Notes under the pieces: generated by a model
What the model was told of the DNA's origin: nothing
Seen by the model: only the letters and a program-made list of their open reading frames with translations
Database searches by the model: none
Source of the DNA: Cerasibacillus quisquiliarum
GTDB lineage: Bacteria; Bacillota; Bacilli; Bacillales; Amphibacillaceae
Assembly: GCF_014202495.1 (NCBI RefSeq)
Contig: NZ_JACHHA010000002.1
Location: 251,587-315,586, forward strand
DNA: 64,000 nucleotides
Reading direction: 5' to 3'
Made by a program: the position numbers and the translations under genes
Shown here: in pieces, positions 30,203 to 39,968 of the stretch
How positions within the stretch are numbered: position 1 is the first letter of the stretch
How the letters are laid out: the number at the start of each line of letters is the position of its first letter

Positions 30203-31495
30203 TTACTGTTCAATTGTTTCGCTTTGATCCACTAAAAAGTCGATGGCTTTTTGAATTTTCAATTCATCTTTTAACATTGTTGTATTGCCACCAAGCATCT
30301 GTTCAATCTGATCTTTTTCGACACCATACATATCAGCCATCTTTTCCATCTCATTTGCAACATCTTCATCGGATACTTCGATCTCTTCGGTTTGGGCAAT
30401 GGCTTCTAATGTTAGGCTTGTCATAACACGCTTCTTTGCATCTTCTTTCATTTGCTCTCTTAATGCCGCTTCATCCTGACCAGAGAACTGATAATACATG
30501 TCAATCGTCATACCTTGCATTTGTAAGTTTTGTTCAAGCTCATTCATCATACGATCAACTTCTGTATGAATCATTGCTTCTGGAATATCAGCCTCGGCAT
30601 TTTCAACTGCTTTTTGAATTAATGTGTTTTTCGTTTGATTTTCAGCATCTTGTTTCTTTTGTGCTTCAAGTTGTTCTTTCTTTTTAGCTTTTAGTTCGTC
30701 TAATGTTTCTACTTCATCATCAACATCTTTAGCAAATTCATCATCTAGTTCAGGAAGCTCTTTTACTTTAATTTCATGAATTTTAACTTTAAATGTCGCT
30801 TCTTTACCAGCTAAGTCTTCAGCATGGTATTCTTCTGGGAAAGTAACATGAACATCAGTTTCTTCTCCACTGGCTTTACCAACAAGCTGCTCTTCAAAGC
30901 CAGGAATAAATTGACCTGAGCCAATTTCTAGTGAGTGATTTTCACCTTTTCCGCCTTCAAAAGCAACATCGTCAATAAATCCTTCAAAATCAATAACGAC
31001 TGTATCGCCTTCTTCAACTGTACCTTCTTCTTTAACAATTAATTCGGCAAAGCGTTCTTGCTCACGTTTGATTTCTTCTTCAACATCTTCGTCTGTCACT
31101 GTTACGTCTTGTGCTTCAACTTTTAAGCCTTTATATTCACCTAATTTCACTTCTGGTTTTACTGTTACTTCAGCAGTGAATACAAGGTTCTTTCCTCTTT
31201 CAATTTCTTCAATGTCAATTGATGGTTGATCGACCGGCTCTATTTTAGTTTCTTCAATAGCTTCTACATAAGCGTTAGGAAGCACAATATCTATAGCATC
31301 TTGATATAGTGCTTCAACCCCGAAACGTTTTTCAAATATGATTCGCGGAACTTTTCCTTTTCGAAACCCCGGAACTTCAATGTCCTTCACTACTTTTTTG
31401 AATGCTTGGTCAAGTGCTTCTTCAAACTGTTCCGCACTCACCTCAAATGTTAGTACACCCTCATTACCTTCTTTTTTTTCCCATTTGGCTGTCAT
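30203..31495 (-). CDS. tig: Trigger factor
   Basis: A 430-aa ribosome-bound chaperone and prolyl isomerase. The ribosome-binding loop GFRKGKVPR is at about 43-51, the FKBP-type domain about 160-245 ([14 protein letters not shown]), and the chaperone C-domain after it. Rich in acidic residues. Preceded by TGGAGGG. It follows a leader of about 130 nt from its own promoter and is not co-transcribed with clpX, judging by the terminator between them. Confidence 0.98.
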   Translation of the reverse strand: MTAKWEKKEGNEGVLTFEVSAEQFEEALDQAFKKVVKDIEVPGFRKGKVPRIIFEKRFGVEALYQDAIDIVLPNAYVEAIEETKIEPVDQPSIDIEEIERGKNLVFTAEVTVKPEVKLGEYKGLKVEAQDVTVTDEDVEEEIKREQERFAELIVKEEGTVEEGDTVVIDFEGFIDDVAFEGGKGENHSLEIGSGQFIPGFEEQLVGKASGEETDVHVTFPEEYHAEDLAGKEATFKVKIHEIKVKELPELDDEFAKDVDDEVETLDELKAKKKEQLEAQKKQDAENQTKNTLIQKAVENAEADIPEAMIHTEVDRMMNELEQNLQMQGMTIDMYYQFSGQDEAALREQMKEDAKKRVMTSLTLEAIAQTEEIEVSDEDVANEMEKMADMYGVEKDQIEQMLGGNTTMLKDELKIQKAIDFLVDQSETIEQ

Positions 31496-31638
31496 TTTTT
31501 TCCCTCCAAAATCTATTGTCCATACATAATTTATTGTATGAGTACTACATGTTTGTAACGTAAAGCATAAATGACTTTACATTAAATACGTACCAATTCC
31601 TATAAAAAGGTATCAGCTTCCTAGTTTATAACCACTTC

Positions 31639-31666
31639 ATTATATCATAATTATCATAGCTTTCAA
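31639..31666 (-). promoter_or_regulatory. Sigma-A promoter of tig
   Basis: -35 TTGAAA (31661-31666), 16-base spacer, -10 TATAAT (31639-31644). It partly lies over the end of the upstream minus-strand region and implies a leader of about 130 nt. Confidence 0.65.
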
Positions 31667-31675
31667 GGATTGTCT

Positions 31676-32665
31676 TCATTCATCTAGAATACTCAAATAA
31701 AGTTTTTCACACGTTTCGATTTCATTTATGTAAAATAAAAGTTTATCTTCATAAACTTCACTTGATTGACCATTCATATATGTATGCCCTAAAAAACGGA
31801 TCGCCTCGGCAATGAAAGATAACTCTTCATCATTTGGAAGCAGTGGATAAGTTACAAATAAATATCTTTCTAAAAGTTGTTTTATCATATCGTATAAGGA
31901 GGGGTTTTTTTGCTCTATATCGCTTATATGGTTTAATATTTTGTTCCGTTGTGGGGCTTCTTGAAGTGAAGGCGTTTTTATAGGTATAAAACATTTCGTA
32001 TGACCAAGTTTTGAAACCGACACTGTACGGCTAATCTGTTCGTCCTGCAACCATTGGAATAACGATGTTTTAATAACTGGGTGGATGGATGGATCTTGTA
32101 ACCATTGATAGATGTCTTCCATTGGTTTTGTATGAAGCTGCCTTAAACGATTAACAAGATACCATTGACTTTGAACTTTATTTTCACGAATAGCTAGTCG
32201 TAAATCTTTACGGTGTTGAAAAATTTTTTCTTCTCTAAGCCCAATATGAATTTGTTTACTCCATTCATACAATTGTTGGAATTGAACTTTTACGACTTCT
32301 GGCATATTAGGATCTTTTAATTCTTTCTGAACACGTTCCATTAAATCTTCGTAACGATTTGTTTGTAGTAACAAAGTCAAGTAAATGTGTACATAATGAT
32401 AATAAGCTTCCTGGCTTTTATCTCGCATGGCAAGTTGACATAAATCATTCGCCTCTTCAAATTGTCCTAATTCTATTAAACAGATTAATTTACCTATAAT
32501 AATTTCATGCGTTCCTTCACCATATTTGAGTAGTTCATTAAATTGAGTTAAAGCTTCTTTAAAATTCTTTTCTTCTAATGCTTGCAAGCTACTAACTTCT
32601 AATTTCTCTTTCCATTTCGGAAAAAGAATGACTTTATTTTTTTCTCTGTTCAATCGTTCGGCCAT
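31676..32665 (-). CDS. ysoA: TPR protein, YsoA-like
   Basis: A 329-aa helical protein. A tetratricopeptide-type region (about 25-130, NFKEALTQFNELLKYGEG, GQFEEANDLCQLAM) is followed by a less typical C-terminal half. Position upstream of tig matches ysoA of B. subtilis. The start is uncertain: AAAGGAG abuts the ATG at 32665, whereas a TTG at 32653 lies 12 bases after it. Function unknown; TPRs suggest a protein partner. Confidence 0.8.
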   Translation of the reverse strand: MAERLNREKNKVILFPKWKEKLEVSSLQALEEKNFKEALTQFNELLKYGEGTHEIIIGKLICLIELGQFEEANDLCQLAMRDKSQEAYYHYVHIYLTLLLQTNRYEDLMERVQKELKDPNMPEVVKVQFQQLYEWSKQIHIGLREEKIFQHRKDLRLAIRENKVQSQWYLVNRLRQLHTKPMEDIYQWLQDPSIHPVIKTSLFQWLQDEQISRTVSVSKLGHTKCFIPIKTPSLQEAPQRNKILNHISDIEQKNPSLYDMIKQLLERYLFVTYPLLPNDEELSFIAEAIRFLGHTYMNGQSSEVYEDKLLFYINEIETCEKLYLSILDE

Positions 32666-32850
32666 CTCCTTTAAACAACAATTCGAGGGTGCTCCTTAAA
32701 CTGTTTGATGTGTGTAAAGTTTAACATTTATTGATTGAAAAATTCAAGTTACTCATATAAATTAGTAACTATTCGGGAAAGTCTAAAACAAACCTCATGA
32801 ACATAATTATATTATTTATAAAAACGTAAAGAAAAAAGTTGTTTTTTATA

Positions 32851-32879
32851 TTGACAAAAAAAACTAAAATGCCTATAAT
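32851..32879 (+). promoter_or_regulatory. Consensus promoter of the tRNA pair
   Basis: A perfect TTGACA (32851-32856), 17-base spacer and perfect TATAAT (32874-32879), 31 bases before tRNA-Gly. Strong constitutive type, as expected for stable RNA. Confidence 0.9.
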
Positions 32880-32910
32880 AAAACTTGTGACCAAAATGAT
32901 ATAGTAACTT

Positions 32911-32984
32911 GCGGGTGTAGTTTAGTGGTAAAACCTCAGCCTTCCAAGCTGATGTCGAGGGTTCGACTCCCTTCACCCGCTCCA
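32911..32984 (+). tRNA. tRNA-Gly (anticodon TCC), CCA encoded
   Basis: Acceptor GCGGGTG pairs with CACCCGC, the anticodon loop is CTTCCAA, and the T-arm has GGTTCGACTCC. The 3' CCA is present in the DNA. Confidence 0.97.
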
Positions 32985-32987
32985 TCT

Positions 32988-33061
32988 GTCCCAGTAGCTC
33001 AGTTGGATAGAGCAACAGCCTTCTAAGCTGTGGGCCGAGGGTTCGAATCCTTCCTGGGACG
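32988..33061 (+). tRNA. tRNA-Arg (anticodon TCT)
   Basis: Acceptor GTCCCAG pairs with CTGGGAC, the anticodon loop is CTTCTAA, and the T-arm contains GGTTCGAATCC. CCA is not encoded, so it must be added after transcription. Three bases separate it from tRNA-Gly. Confidence 0.97.
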
Positions 33062-33072
33062 CTAATAATTGT

Positions 33073-33107
33073 AACGCTGTAGACCTTTCGACAAGGCTAC
33101 AGCGTTA
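33073..33107 (+). terminator. Terminator of the tRNA pair
   Basis: AACGCTGTAG and CTACAGCGTT form a perfect stem, followed by ATTTATT. Confidence 0.88.
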
Positions 33108-33236
33108 TTTATTAAATGATCGTTCGATTTTTAAGCAATATTCAATCTTACCTACTGATACTTAACAAAACCGATCTTGCTTAATCATTTTTTTATGCAT
33201 CATATACTCTCGTATTTGTACATCACTATACAAGAA

Positions 33237-33276
33237 AGCGGCTTTTGCCCTTATAGAGCTAAAACCGCTCTTTTTT
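33237..33276. terminator. Hairpin between tRNAs and ysnB
   Basis: AGCGG plus TTTTG pairs with TAAAA plus CCGCT around a loop, then CTTTTTT on the plus strand and TTCTTG on the minus. It probably ends ysnB transcription. Nothing else is visible in 33108-33329. Confidence 0.6.
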
Positions 33277-33329
33277 ACTATCCATTAAACTTGTTCAGTT
33301 CACATTACTCTATGTCTTACATTATCTAG

Positions 33330-33839
33330 TTATAAAGTAAATTCCTTGCGTAAATCTGAGATTTCTTCTCCCATTAACGAATAGAACACGACTTTTACCT
33401 GCTCATTATTTTGTCCAATATATAAAACAGCGTAGGTCGGCTCTACCCGCCCACGTGGTATACGAATACTTCCTGGGTTTACGAAAATTTGATGATTGAT
33501 TTTTTCAGCACCAGCAATATGCGTATGGCCAAAACAGATGATTTGCGCATTTTCCTCTTCAGCACGATATGAAAGAGTCATTATATCTCGCTTAACATGA
33601 TATAAATGACCATGTGTAATAAAAAAAGTAACATCATTTTTCGTTATCGTGATATCATGCTGTAAACGTGTATCTTGATCACAATTACCACGAACTTTTA
33701 AAAAGCCTGCCATTTCTTTTGTATCCATTAACAACTCCGAATCTCCACAATGAATCATCATGTCGACATGATGTCGTTGTTTAATCTCATTTAATTCATT
33801 CGTAAGACCATGACTATCACTTATGATTAACACACGCAT
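33330..33839 (-). CDS. ysnB: YfcE/YsnB-type phosphodiesterase
   Basis: A 169-aa calcineurin-like metallophosphoesterase. Metal ligands appear in ISDSHG (7-12), HCGDSE (30-35), GNCDQ, THGH (75-78) and FGHTHI. The family includes MJ0936/YfcE, which hydrolyse model phosphodiesters; the natural substrate is unclear. It follows rdgB by a short gap, as in B. subtilis. Confidence 0.92.
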   Translation of the reverse strand: MRVLIISDSHGLTNELNEIKQRHHVDMMIHCGDSELLMDTKEMAGFLKVRGNCDQDTRLQHDITITKNDVTFFITHGHLYHVKRDIMTLSYRAEEENAQIICFGHTHIAGAEKINHQIFVNPGSIRIPRGRVEPTYAVLYIGQNNEQVKVVFYSLMGEEISDLRKEFTL

Positions 33840-33861
33840 TTAATCATCCCCTAATAAAAGG

Positions 33862-34458
33862 TTATAAATTATTCTTCAGCCAATCTTCCAATTTGATTAT
33901 CGCTTGACGACGATGACTGATTTCGTTTTTCTCTTCACTTGATAGCTGTGCCATCGTTATATTCTTGTTTTCAGGAATAAAAATCGGATCATAACCAAAT
34001 CCATTAGAACCTTTCATTTCTTCTGAAATCACTCCGTTACAATAACCTGTCCGTGTCACTGTTTCTTTTCCAGGCGTTGCAACCGCAAGAACACAAACAA
34101 ATCGGGCAGTTCTTTGTTTATCTGGGACGAATGCTAATTCTTGTAAAACTTTAGCGATATTTTTCTTATCGTTTGTTGGTTCTCCTGCATATCGTGCTGA
34201 ATAGACACCTGGTTTTCCACCCAAAGCATCAATAACTAAACCAGAATCATCCGCTAATACCGTTTGTCCAAGATAATTCGCCATCGTTTCTGCTTTTAAA
34301 ATCGCATTTTCTTGAAATGTCATACCCGTCTCCACTACATCAGGAATATCATCAGGTAAATCTAATAAGGAAATCGTCTCGATATCATACTTTGAAAAAA
34401 ATGCTTTAAATTCTTCAGCCTTTCCTTTATTCTTCGTCGCTACGATGATTTTCTCCAT
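33862..34458 (-). CDS. rdgB: XTP/dITP diphosphatase
   Basis: A 198-aa Ham1-family house-cleaning enzyme that removes deaminated purine nucleotides from the pool. [11 protein letters not shown] (7-17), DDSGL (68-72), the GVYSARYAG segment and [10 protein letters not shown] are its signature motifs. It overlaps rph by 32 bases, so the two are translated from one message. Confidence 0.96.
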   Translation of the reverse strand: MEKIIVATKNKGKAEEFKAFFSKYDIETISLLDLPDDIPDVVETGMTFQENAILKAETMANYLGQTVLADDSGLVIDALGGKPGVYSARYAGEPTNDKKNIAKVLQELAFVPDKQRTARFVCVLAVATPGKETVTRTGYCNGVISEEMKGSNGFGYDPIFIPENKNITMAQLSSEEKNEISHRRQAIIKLEDWLKNNL

Positions 34459-35218
34459 TCAATTCATCTACCTTCTTCTTTCCGATTTGATTTACAATCT
34501 GTTCTCCTAAAACGTCTTTTTGTATAGCAAATAATTGTTCAATACCTGTCTTTGCTAAGTCAAGCATATGTAATAATTGTTGATGATTAAATGTCGATTC
34601 TTCGCCTGTTCCTTGAATTTCAACAAATTCTCCAGAACCTGTCATCACAATATTCATATCTACATTTGCTTCTGAGTCTTCTTTATAATCTAAGTCAAGT
34701 ACTGCTTGATTATTAGACATAATACCAACAGAAGTAGCAGCTAAAAAGTCAGTTATTGGCATTTCTTTAATTTTTTCTTTTTCTAATAAATGGTGAAATG
34801 CTAAAGCAACAGCTACAAAAGCACCTGTGATTGAAGCTGTTCGTGTTCCCCCATCAGCTTGTATCACGTCACAATCTACCCAAACCGTTTTTTCACCCAT
34901 TTTATCTAAATCAACAACCGATCTTAATGCTCTTCCTATCAATCGCTGTATCTCCATCGTGCGACCACTGACTTTTCCTCGAGATGATTCACGAATATTT
35001 CTCTCTAAAGTCGCTCGAGGTAACATCGCATATTCAGCAGTGATCCAACCTTTTCCCTGACCACGTAAAAAAGGAGGCACACGGTCCTCTATACTCGCAT
35101 TACATATAACTTTCGTATCGCCGACTTGAATAAGTACGGAACCTTCTGGATGCTTAACGAAGTTCGGGATGATTGTAACTGGACGTAATTGATCATCTTG
35201 TCGCAATCTATTTTCCAT
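34427..35218 (-). CDS. rph: Ribonuclease PH
   Basis: A 263-aa phosphorolytic 3' exonuclease that trims tRNA ends. Signature segments are [17 protein letters not shown]-like ([18 protein letters not shown], about 53-70), the [15 protein letters not shown] motif and [18 protein letters not shown]. The gene order gerM-rph-rdgB is typical of bacilli. The C-terminal tail (after about 240) is charged. Confidence 0.97.
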   Translation of the reverse strand: MENRLRQDDQLRPVTIIPNFVKHPEGSVLIQVGDTKVICNASIEDRVPPFLRGQGKGWITAEYAMLPRATLERNIRESSRGKVSGRTMEIQRLIGRALRSVVDLDKMGEKTVWVDCDVIQADGGTRTASITGAFVAVALAFHHLLEKEKIKEMPITDFLAATSVGIMSNNQAVLDLDYKEDSEANVDMNIVMTGSGEFVEIQGTGEESTFNHQQLLHMLDLAKTGIEQLFAIQKDVLGEQIVNQIGKKKVDELNGENHRSDEE

Positions 35219-35295
35219 ATTTTTTTCCTCCTTGCATTAACATTATCTAGCTTACCATATTTCTTTAAATTAATCCTTTCTATCATATGCAAATG

Positions 35296-35323
35296 AAAAG
35301 AGGCTTAAACCGCCTCTTTTTTT
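35296..35323. terminator. Terminator after gerM
   Basis: AAAAGAGGC and GCCTCTTTTTTT with a short loop; T-runs on both strands. It overlaps the gerM stop by two bases. Confidence 0.8.
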
Positions 35324-36383
35324 ATGATTTACTTATTATTGTATCGCTTTTTCTCATCACGGGTTCATTCAATATTTCACCGTTTTCGTTCACGAGCTTT
35401 TCCATGTTTTCCACTTTAATATCGACTCCTTCTACCTCTTCTAATTCAGTTAAACTACGTACTAACGTTTCCATCACTTCATCAGAAATCATTGCTTGTT
35501 CTTTATTCTTTAGAATATCTTCACTAAAGACAAGTTTTAGAATGCCATCTTCAAGTACCGGAGAATCGACGAGAGTCGTTTCTGAGTTAAATACGTGGAT
35601 TAAATTTGTTTCTGGACCTGGTCCATTCAACAAAGAATAAACGACAGATTCGTAAATGTTTTTATCTGACTTACTGACATATTTCGTAACGGGAACATAA
35701 TATCTTATGTTGTTATATTCTGTAGGAAAATGCAATGTTACAGCTTGACCCATAACTATATCAACAACATCAGAATTAACGATATTAATCCCATTAGCTC
35801 GTGAATGTCCGTTAGAAATAGGTGTCCCATCAACAGGCATCTCATCTAAAGGATGTCCATTTAACCATATCTTTATTTTCTTAATTTGTTCAAATTGTGT
35901 CAAAGTATAAGTCATCGCTTGAAGTATTTTTTGTTCATCTTTCGCTTCATAATTCTTAAATTCTTCAGATAAGTCGACTACCATTGTTCCATCATCTTGT
36001 AATGTAATTCCCAACACTTCAGTTCCCTCTGGTAAAACAGCTTGAAATCCATTTGGTAATAATGGGGTAACAGGTCCTTCCTTCACTAAATATTCTAATA
36101 CTTGCTTGGCCACTTCTTTTGATTCTGGAAACGGAAGCTCAAGTATTTGTGGCACAACCATTCCATTCGTATCTATTAAATACAATTGTCTAGCAACAGT
36201 TGTAGTATGTCGTTTTTCAGCATCTTCAGATTGTGTTTCTTCAGAAGTTGTATCATTTTTTTCAACCGTTTCCGTTTCATTTGGCGGATCAATCTCCTCC
36301 ATAGTTTGTTCCCCTTTGAAACATCCTGTCAAAAAGATGAATATCATCAGGATGATTCCTGAGTAACGTATTCGTTTATACAC
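35322..36383 (-). CDS. gerM: Spore protein GerM, lipoprotein
   Basis: A 353-aa lipoprotein with the lipobox LTGC at about residue 21. An acidic spacer follows, then two GerMN (Spore_germination) domains (about 90-195 and 225-335). GerM acts in sporulation and germination and belongs to an inter-membrane ring complex in B. subtilis. The start GTG is six bases after AGGAGGG. A sigma-E-like element may lie upstream (GTATACAT near 36410-36420) but is weak. Confidence 0.94.
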   Translation of the reverse strand: MYKRIRYSGIILMIFIFLTGCFKGEQTMEEIDPPNETETVEKNDTTSEETQSEDAEKRHTTTVARQLYLIDTNGMVVPQILELPFPESKEVAKQVLEYLVKEGPVTPLLPNGFQAVLPEGTEVLGITLQDDGTMVVDLSEEFKNYEAKDEQKILQAMTYTLTQFEQIKKIKIWLNGHPLDEMPVDGTPISNGHSRANGINIVNSDVVDIVMGQAVTLHFPTEYNNIRYYVPVTKYVSKSDKNIYESVVYSLLNGPGPETNLIHVFNSETTLVDSPVLEDGILKLVFSEDILKNKEQAMISDEVMETLVRSLTELEEVEGVDIKVENMEKLVNENGEILNEPVMRKSDTIISKS

Positions 36384-36451
36384 GCCATTCCCTCCTATGT
36401 CAGCTTGTACTCCTATGTATACGACCTATTAACCATAAATAGACCTAAAAA

Positions 36452-36480
36452 AAGACTAGGAAGTTCTTTATCCTAGTCTT
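36452..36480 (-). terminator. Terminator after racE
   Basis: AAGACTAGGA and TCCTAGTCTT, perfect 10-bp stem, followed by seven T on the minus strand. Confidence 0.88.
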
Positions 36481-37276
36481 ATAATTTAACTTTTTTAATA
36501 TGTTTTGGTGTGTTGTTAAAAATCACTTTAGCAATATGTCTAAATATCTCTAGTTCGCCTGTCGTATAAAAAATATGATCGTTTTGGCGTGGTTTTGTTG
36601 CAAGTAAGTTATGAACTTCTAAAATTGCACTTGTTTCTCTCGCTGTTTCATCACTTGAAGAGATAATTGTCAAGTCATCTCCAATAACTGATTGAATTGT
36701 TTCCTTAAGCAAAGGATAATGCGTACAACCGAGCACAAGCGTATCCATTCGATTGTCTTTAATCAGCGATTTAAGTGAATGTTTGACAACTCGTTCCGCC
36801 TCTTCACCTGATAAAATACCTTTCTCTACCATCGGAACAAATAATGGACAAGCTAATGATTGTACAGTTATTTCGGGTTTAATTTGTTTTAGAGCTGTTT
36901 CATATGCCTTACTACTCACTGTAGCTTCAGTCCCTATCACACCGACAACATTATTTTTAGTAGCTTTGATAGCTGCTCTTGCTCCTGGCTTAATCACGCC
37001 TATGACAGGGATAGGTAATTGTTGTTGTAAACTTTTCAGCGTATACGCTGTTGCTGTGTTACATGCAATTACTAGCATTTTAATATTTTTTTCAAATAAA
37101 AAATGCACCATTTCCCAAGTAAATTGGATGATTTCATCTTTTGTCCTTGAACCATACGGACAACGTAATGTATCTCCAAAATAAATCAATTGCTCATTAG
37201 GTAGTTGCCGCATCAATTCTTGGGCAACCGTTAAACCACCTACACCTGAGTCAATGACGCCAATGGGTCGTTCCAC
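36479..37276 (-). CDS. racE: Glutamate racemase
   Basis: A 265-aa cofactor-independent racemase that makes D-glutamate for peptidoglycan. The two catalytic cysteines are in VIACNTATAY (about 70-79) and VLGCTHYPLL (about 182-191); GVIDSGVGGLTV marks the N-terminus. It lies between marR and gerM, as in B. subtilis. Confidence 0.97.
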   Translation of the reverse strand: MERPIGVIDSGVGGLTVAQELMRQLPNEQLIYFGDTLRCPYGSRTKDEIIQFTWEMVHFLFEKNIKMLVIACNTATAYTLKSLQQQLPIPVIGVIKPGARAAIKATKNNVVGVIGTEATVSSKAYETALKQIKPEITVQSLACPLFVPMVEKGILSGEEAERVVKHSLKSLIKDNRMDTLVLGCTHYPLLKETIQSVIGDDLTIISSSDETARETSAILEVHNLLATKPRQNDHIFYTTGELEIFRHIAKVIFNNTPKHIKKVKL

Positions 37277-37308
37277 GATATTCGCCTCTTTTTCTTCTAT
37301 TATTTTCT

Positions 37309-37758
37309 CTAATTCTCTTCATGCATTGTATCATACAAATGAGTTAATAGTTCAGTTAATTGTACGGTTTGCTCTGTCGTAAACGACTGCAAAATATGAC
37401 CTAAATATTCACGTCTCTCATCTATGACTTCTTTAATAATTTGTTTACCTTTATCAAGTGCTTTTATACGAACAATTCGACGATCTCTTTCATCCTTATT
37501 TCTTTCAACGAGCCCATTTGCTTCCATGCGATTAATGAGATCAGTCGTCGTGCTAAAAGCAAGTCCAATTTTTTTCGCCAATTCTCCAATTGTTAAATCT
37601 TGTTCGTCGACAATCCATTGTAATGCTATAAATTGCGATGGAGTAATAGGATAATTCGTTAAAATCTTTCGCCCTCTTTTTTTAATTGCGACTGATATTT
37701 GACGTAAACGTTTCTCTAATTCAAAAACTGTGTTTTCTGGTATATCATTGTACAACAC
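37309..37758 (-). CDS. ysmB: MarR-family regulator, YsmB-like
   Basis: A 149-aa winged-helix regulator. The DNA-binding helices include LTIGELAKKIGLAFSTTTDL, and the wing is RNKDERDRRIVRIKAL. The start is GTG (followed by TTG), seven bases after GAAAGGA. Next to racE as in B. subtilis. Ligand unknown; the neighbouring antiporter is a possible target. Confidence 0.88.
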   Translation of the reverse strand: MLYNDIPENTVFELEKRLRQISVAIKKRGRKILTNYPITPSQFIALQWIVDEQDLTIGELAKKIGLAFSTTTDLINRMEANGLVERNKDERDRRIVRIKALDKGKQIIKEVIDERREYLGHILQSFTTEQTVQLTELLTHLYDTMHEEN

Positions 37759-37830
37759 TATACATTCCTTTCCCCTACCTTTATTATCTTATCCAATCAT
37801 TAATAACATGTGATTAAAAAATTTAATCAA

Positions 37831-39360
37831 TCATGTAGATGTATCCGATCCATTATTCACTTGTACTTGATTTATTAAATCAACATCCATATTTTTTTCT
37901 AAAATATTTATTAAATCGTCTTTTTTCTTTTTAGACACTAATATATACAAGATATCGTTATCTTCAATAACAGTTTGACCGCTCGGGGTAATAATATCAT
38001 CATTACGAATAATCGCGTTAACAAGCGAATTATTAGGTAGTGGAATATCTGCTAATGATCTACCGATAATTTTATTTTTCTCTGTTACATGGTATTCCAC
38101 CATTTCCACATTAGGCTTTCCGATTGAAATTAATTCTAGTGAATGGACTGGTTTTGATGCGCGTGGATCATCGACACCAAGTTTTTCAGCCATATATGTG
38201 ATTGTTGAGCCTTGGATAAGCGTTGATGTTAACACAACGAAGAAAACTATATTAAAAATTTCTTGACTATTCTCTAATCCAGCAAGAAGGGGGAAAATCG
38301 CTAATACAACGGGAACAGCTCCCCGTAAACCTGCCCAAGATAAAAATAGCTTTTCCTTTAATGTGTAATTTGATTTAATTAAGTTAGTAAACACTGCAAT
38401 TGGCCGTGCAACGAACATTAATATAATAGAAATCAATAACCCCTTGACGATGTTATCCCATAAAAATAAATGACTTGGAAAAACAAATAATCCAAGAATA
38501 ACAAACATAACGATTTGGGCCATCCAGGCAAATCCTTCATTGAAACTTAAAATGGAATATCTGTATGTCAATTCCTCAGAATTACCGATAACAATCCCTG
38601 CAATATATACCGCCAACAAACCACTTGCATCAAATAATGATGTCATGCCGTATGTCAAAAAAGCAAATGCAACAGTAAACAGGGGATATAATCCACTCGT
38701 ATCTAGATTAATATGATTAATAGCTTTCGCACCAATTCTTCCAATGACAAGACCTAAAATCAAGCCAATTCCCATCTGCCAAAAGAAATAGCCAATTAAA
38801 GAAACAATGCCATCTTGCTCTCCAGTTATGAGTTGAATCATTGAGATCGTTAAAAACATTGCCATTGGATCATTTGAACCTGATTCAGCTTCTAACGTGG
38901 ATTTTATTTTCATCTTAATATTTTTTTCTTTTAACACGGAAAAGACTGCTGCCGCGTCGGTCGAACCGATAATAGAACCGACTAAAAATCCTTCTAACCA
39001 TGTAAAACCAAGAATATATTTAGCAGCGACAGCAACAACAGCCGTTGTAAATAGAACTCCAACCGTCGCTAATATAGCAGCGGTTCCAGCAATTGGCTTT
39101 ACATTTTTCCATTTTGTTTGTAACCCGCCTTCAAACAAGATGATAACGAGAGAAAACACACCAATAAGCTGGGCTAATTTAGCATTATCAAAATAAATAA
39201 TATCTAAGCCGTCACTTCCGGCAAGCATACCAATTAAAATGAATAAAACAAGAGTTGGTACGCCTAAACGAGATGAGAATTTTGTTACGAGTACACTCGT
39301 GATTAATAATAAGGAGAAAAGCAAAACAATATTATTAGATTGTGAAAGTTCCTGAATCAT
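37831..39360 (-). CDS. CPA1-type cation/proton antiporter
   Basis: A 509-aa transporter resembling NhaP2/CvrA. About 12-13 membrane helices fill residues 1-395, with ESGSNDPMAMFL holding the conserved acidic pair. The C-terminal TrkA_C domain (about 410-485, with IIGRSLADIPLPNNSLV and GQTVIEDNDILYILV) suggests K+ as substrate or regulator. GGAGG sits five bases before the chosen ATG (MIQELSQ); 26 further codons upstream are unlikely. It lies between ysmB and gerE, not its place in B. subtilis. Confidence 0.88.
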   Translation of the reverse strand: MIQELSQSNNIVLLFSLLLITSVLVTKFSSRLGVPTLVLFILIGMLAGSDGLDIIYFDNAKLAQLIGVFSLVIILFEGGLQTKWKNVKPIAGTAAILATVGVLFTTAVVAVAAKYILGFTWLEGFLVGSIIGSTDAAAVFSVLKEKNIKMKIKSTLEAESGSNDPMAMFLTISMIQLITGEQDGIVSLIGYFFWQMGIGLILGLVIGRIGAKAINHINLDTSGLYPLFTVAFAFLTYGMTSLFDASGLLAVYIAGIVIGNSEELTYRYSILSFNEGFAWMAQIVMFVILGLFVFPSHLFLWDNIVKGLLISIILMFVARPIAVFTNLIKSNYTLKEKLFLSWAGLRGAVPVVLAIFPLLAGLENSQEIFNIVFFVVLTSTLIQGSTITYMAEKLGVDDPRASKPVHSLELISIGKPNVEMVEYHVTEKNKIIGRSLADIPLPNNSLVNAIIRNDDIITPSGQTVIEDNDILYILVSKKKKDDLINILEKNMDVDLINQVQVNNGSDTST

Positions 39361-39513
39361 AGCATCCTCCAGTCTAGACGTTGAATCATTCATATAAAAT
39401 ATGTATCTCTCTATATTATAGCAAAAACAATGAGTCATCCGTTACATTTTTCACTTTTATAAGAGTAAGAAAAGATGATTCAAAGGGGCTTTTATATATT
39501 ACGGAAATGTGCT

Positions 39514-39541
39514 CACCGTTTTTACAGTCATTCATAATATA
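39514..39541 (+). promoter_or_regulatory. Candidate sigma-K promoter of gerE
   Basis: CATAATATA (39533-39541) matches the sigma-K -10 form CATAnnnTA. CACC (39514-39517) lies 15 bases upstream as a -35. gerE is sigma-K dependent in B. subtilis. By-eye match. Confidence 0.45.
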
Positions 39542-39601
39542 TAATTGACTAGTAATTTCCCTTCATCATGCAGCTCTATGACAGCAAGGAGGGGGTATCT
39601 T

Positions 39602-39826
39602 TTGAAAGATAAAGAGTACAAGTCCAAGCAAATTCTAACTAAACGAGAAAGGGAAGTGTTCGAACTTTTAGTACAAGATAAAACAACAAGAGAAATAGCT
39701 CAGGAATTGTTTATTTCTGAGAAAACAGTTAGGAATCATATTTCTAACACAATGCAGAAACTCGGGGTCAAAGGGCGTTCACAAGCGGTAATAGAATTAC
39801 TTCGTATGGGAGAACTCGAACTCTAA
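39602..39826 (+). CDS. gerE: Late sporulation regulator GerE
   Basis: A 74-aa LuxR-type DNA-binding protein, the length of B. subtilis GerE and nearly identical to it. The helix-turn-helix covers about 30-65 (TTREIAQELFISEKTVRNHI, KLGVKGRSQAVIELL). It controls late coat genes in the mother cell. The start is TTG, six bases after AGGAGGGGG; the frame reaches 19 codons upstream without similarity. Confidence 0.98.
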   Translation: MKDKEYKSKQILTKREREVFELLVQDKTTREIAQELFISEKTVRNHISNTMQKLGVKGRSQAVIELLRMGELEL

Positions 39827-39894
39827 TTTAAATAGAGCCTCATGAACCCCTTTCTCTAATGATCACAGATGGATGATGCATGACCAATTCCCTT

Positions 39895-39927
39895 AAAACC
39901 GGCCAATATAAAAGAACGGCCGGTTTT
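39895..39927. terminator. Bidirectional terminator, gerE / ysmA
   Basis: AAAACCGGCC and GGCCGGTTTT around a 13-nt loop; symmetrical A/T flanks on both strands. Confidence 0.88.
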
Positions 39928-39968
39928 AAATTACTTACAGAATAAAACGAATAGCGAATCATTTAAAA

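Noticed and set aside
32812-33015. 67-aa frame on the minus strand
   Set aside because: It is antisense to the two tRNA genes and has no site.
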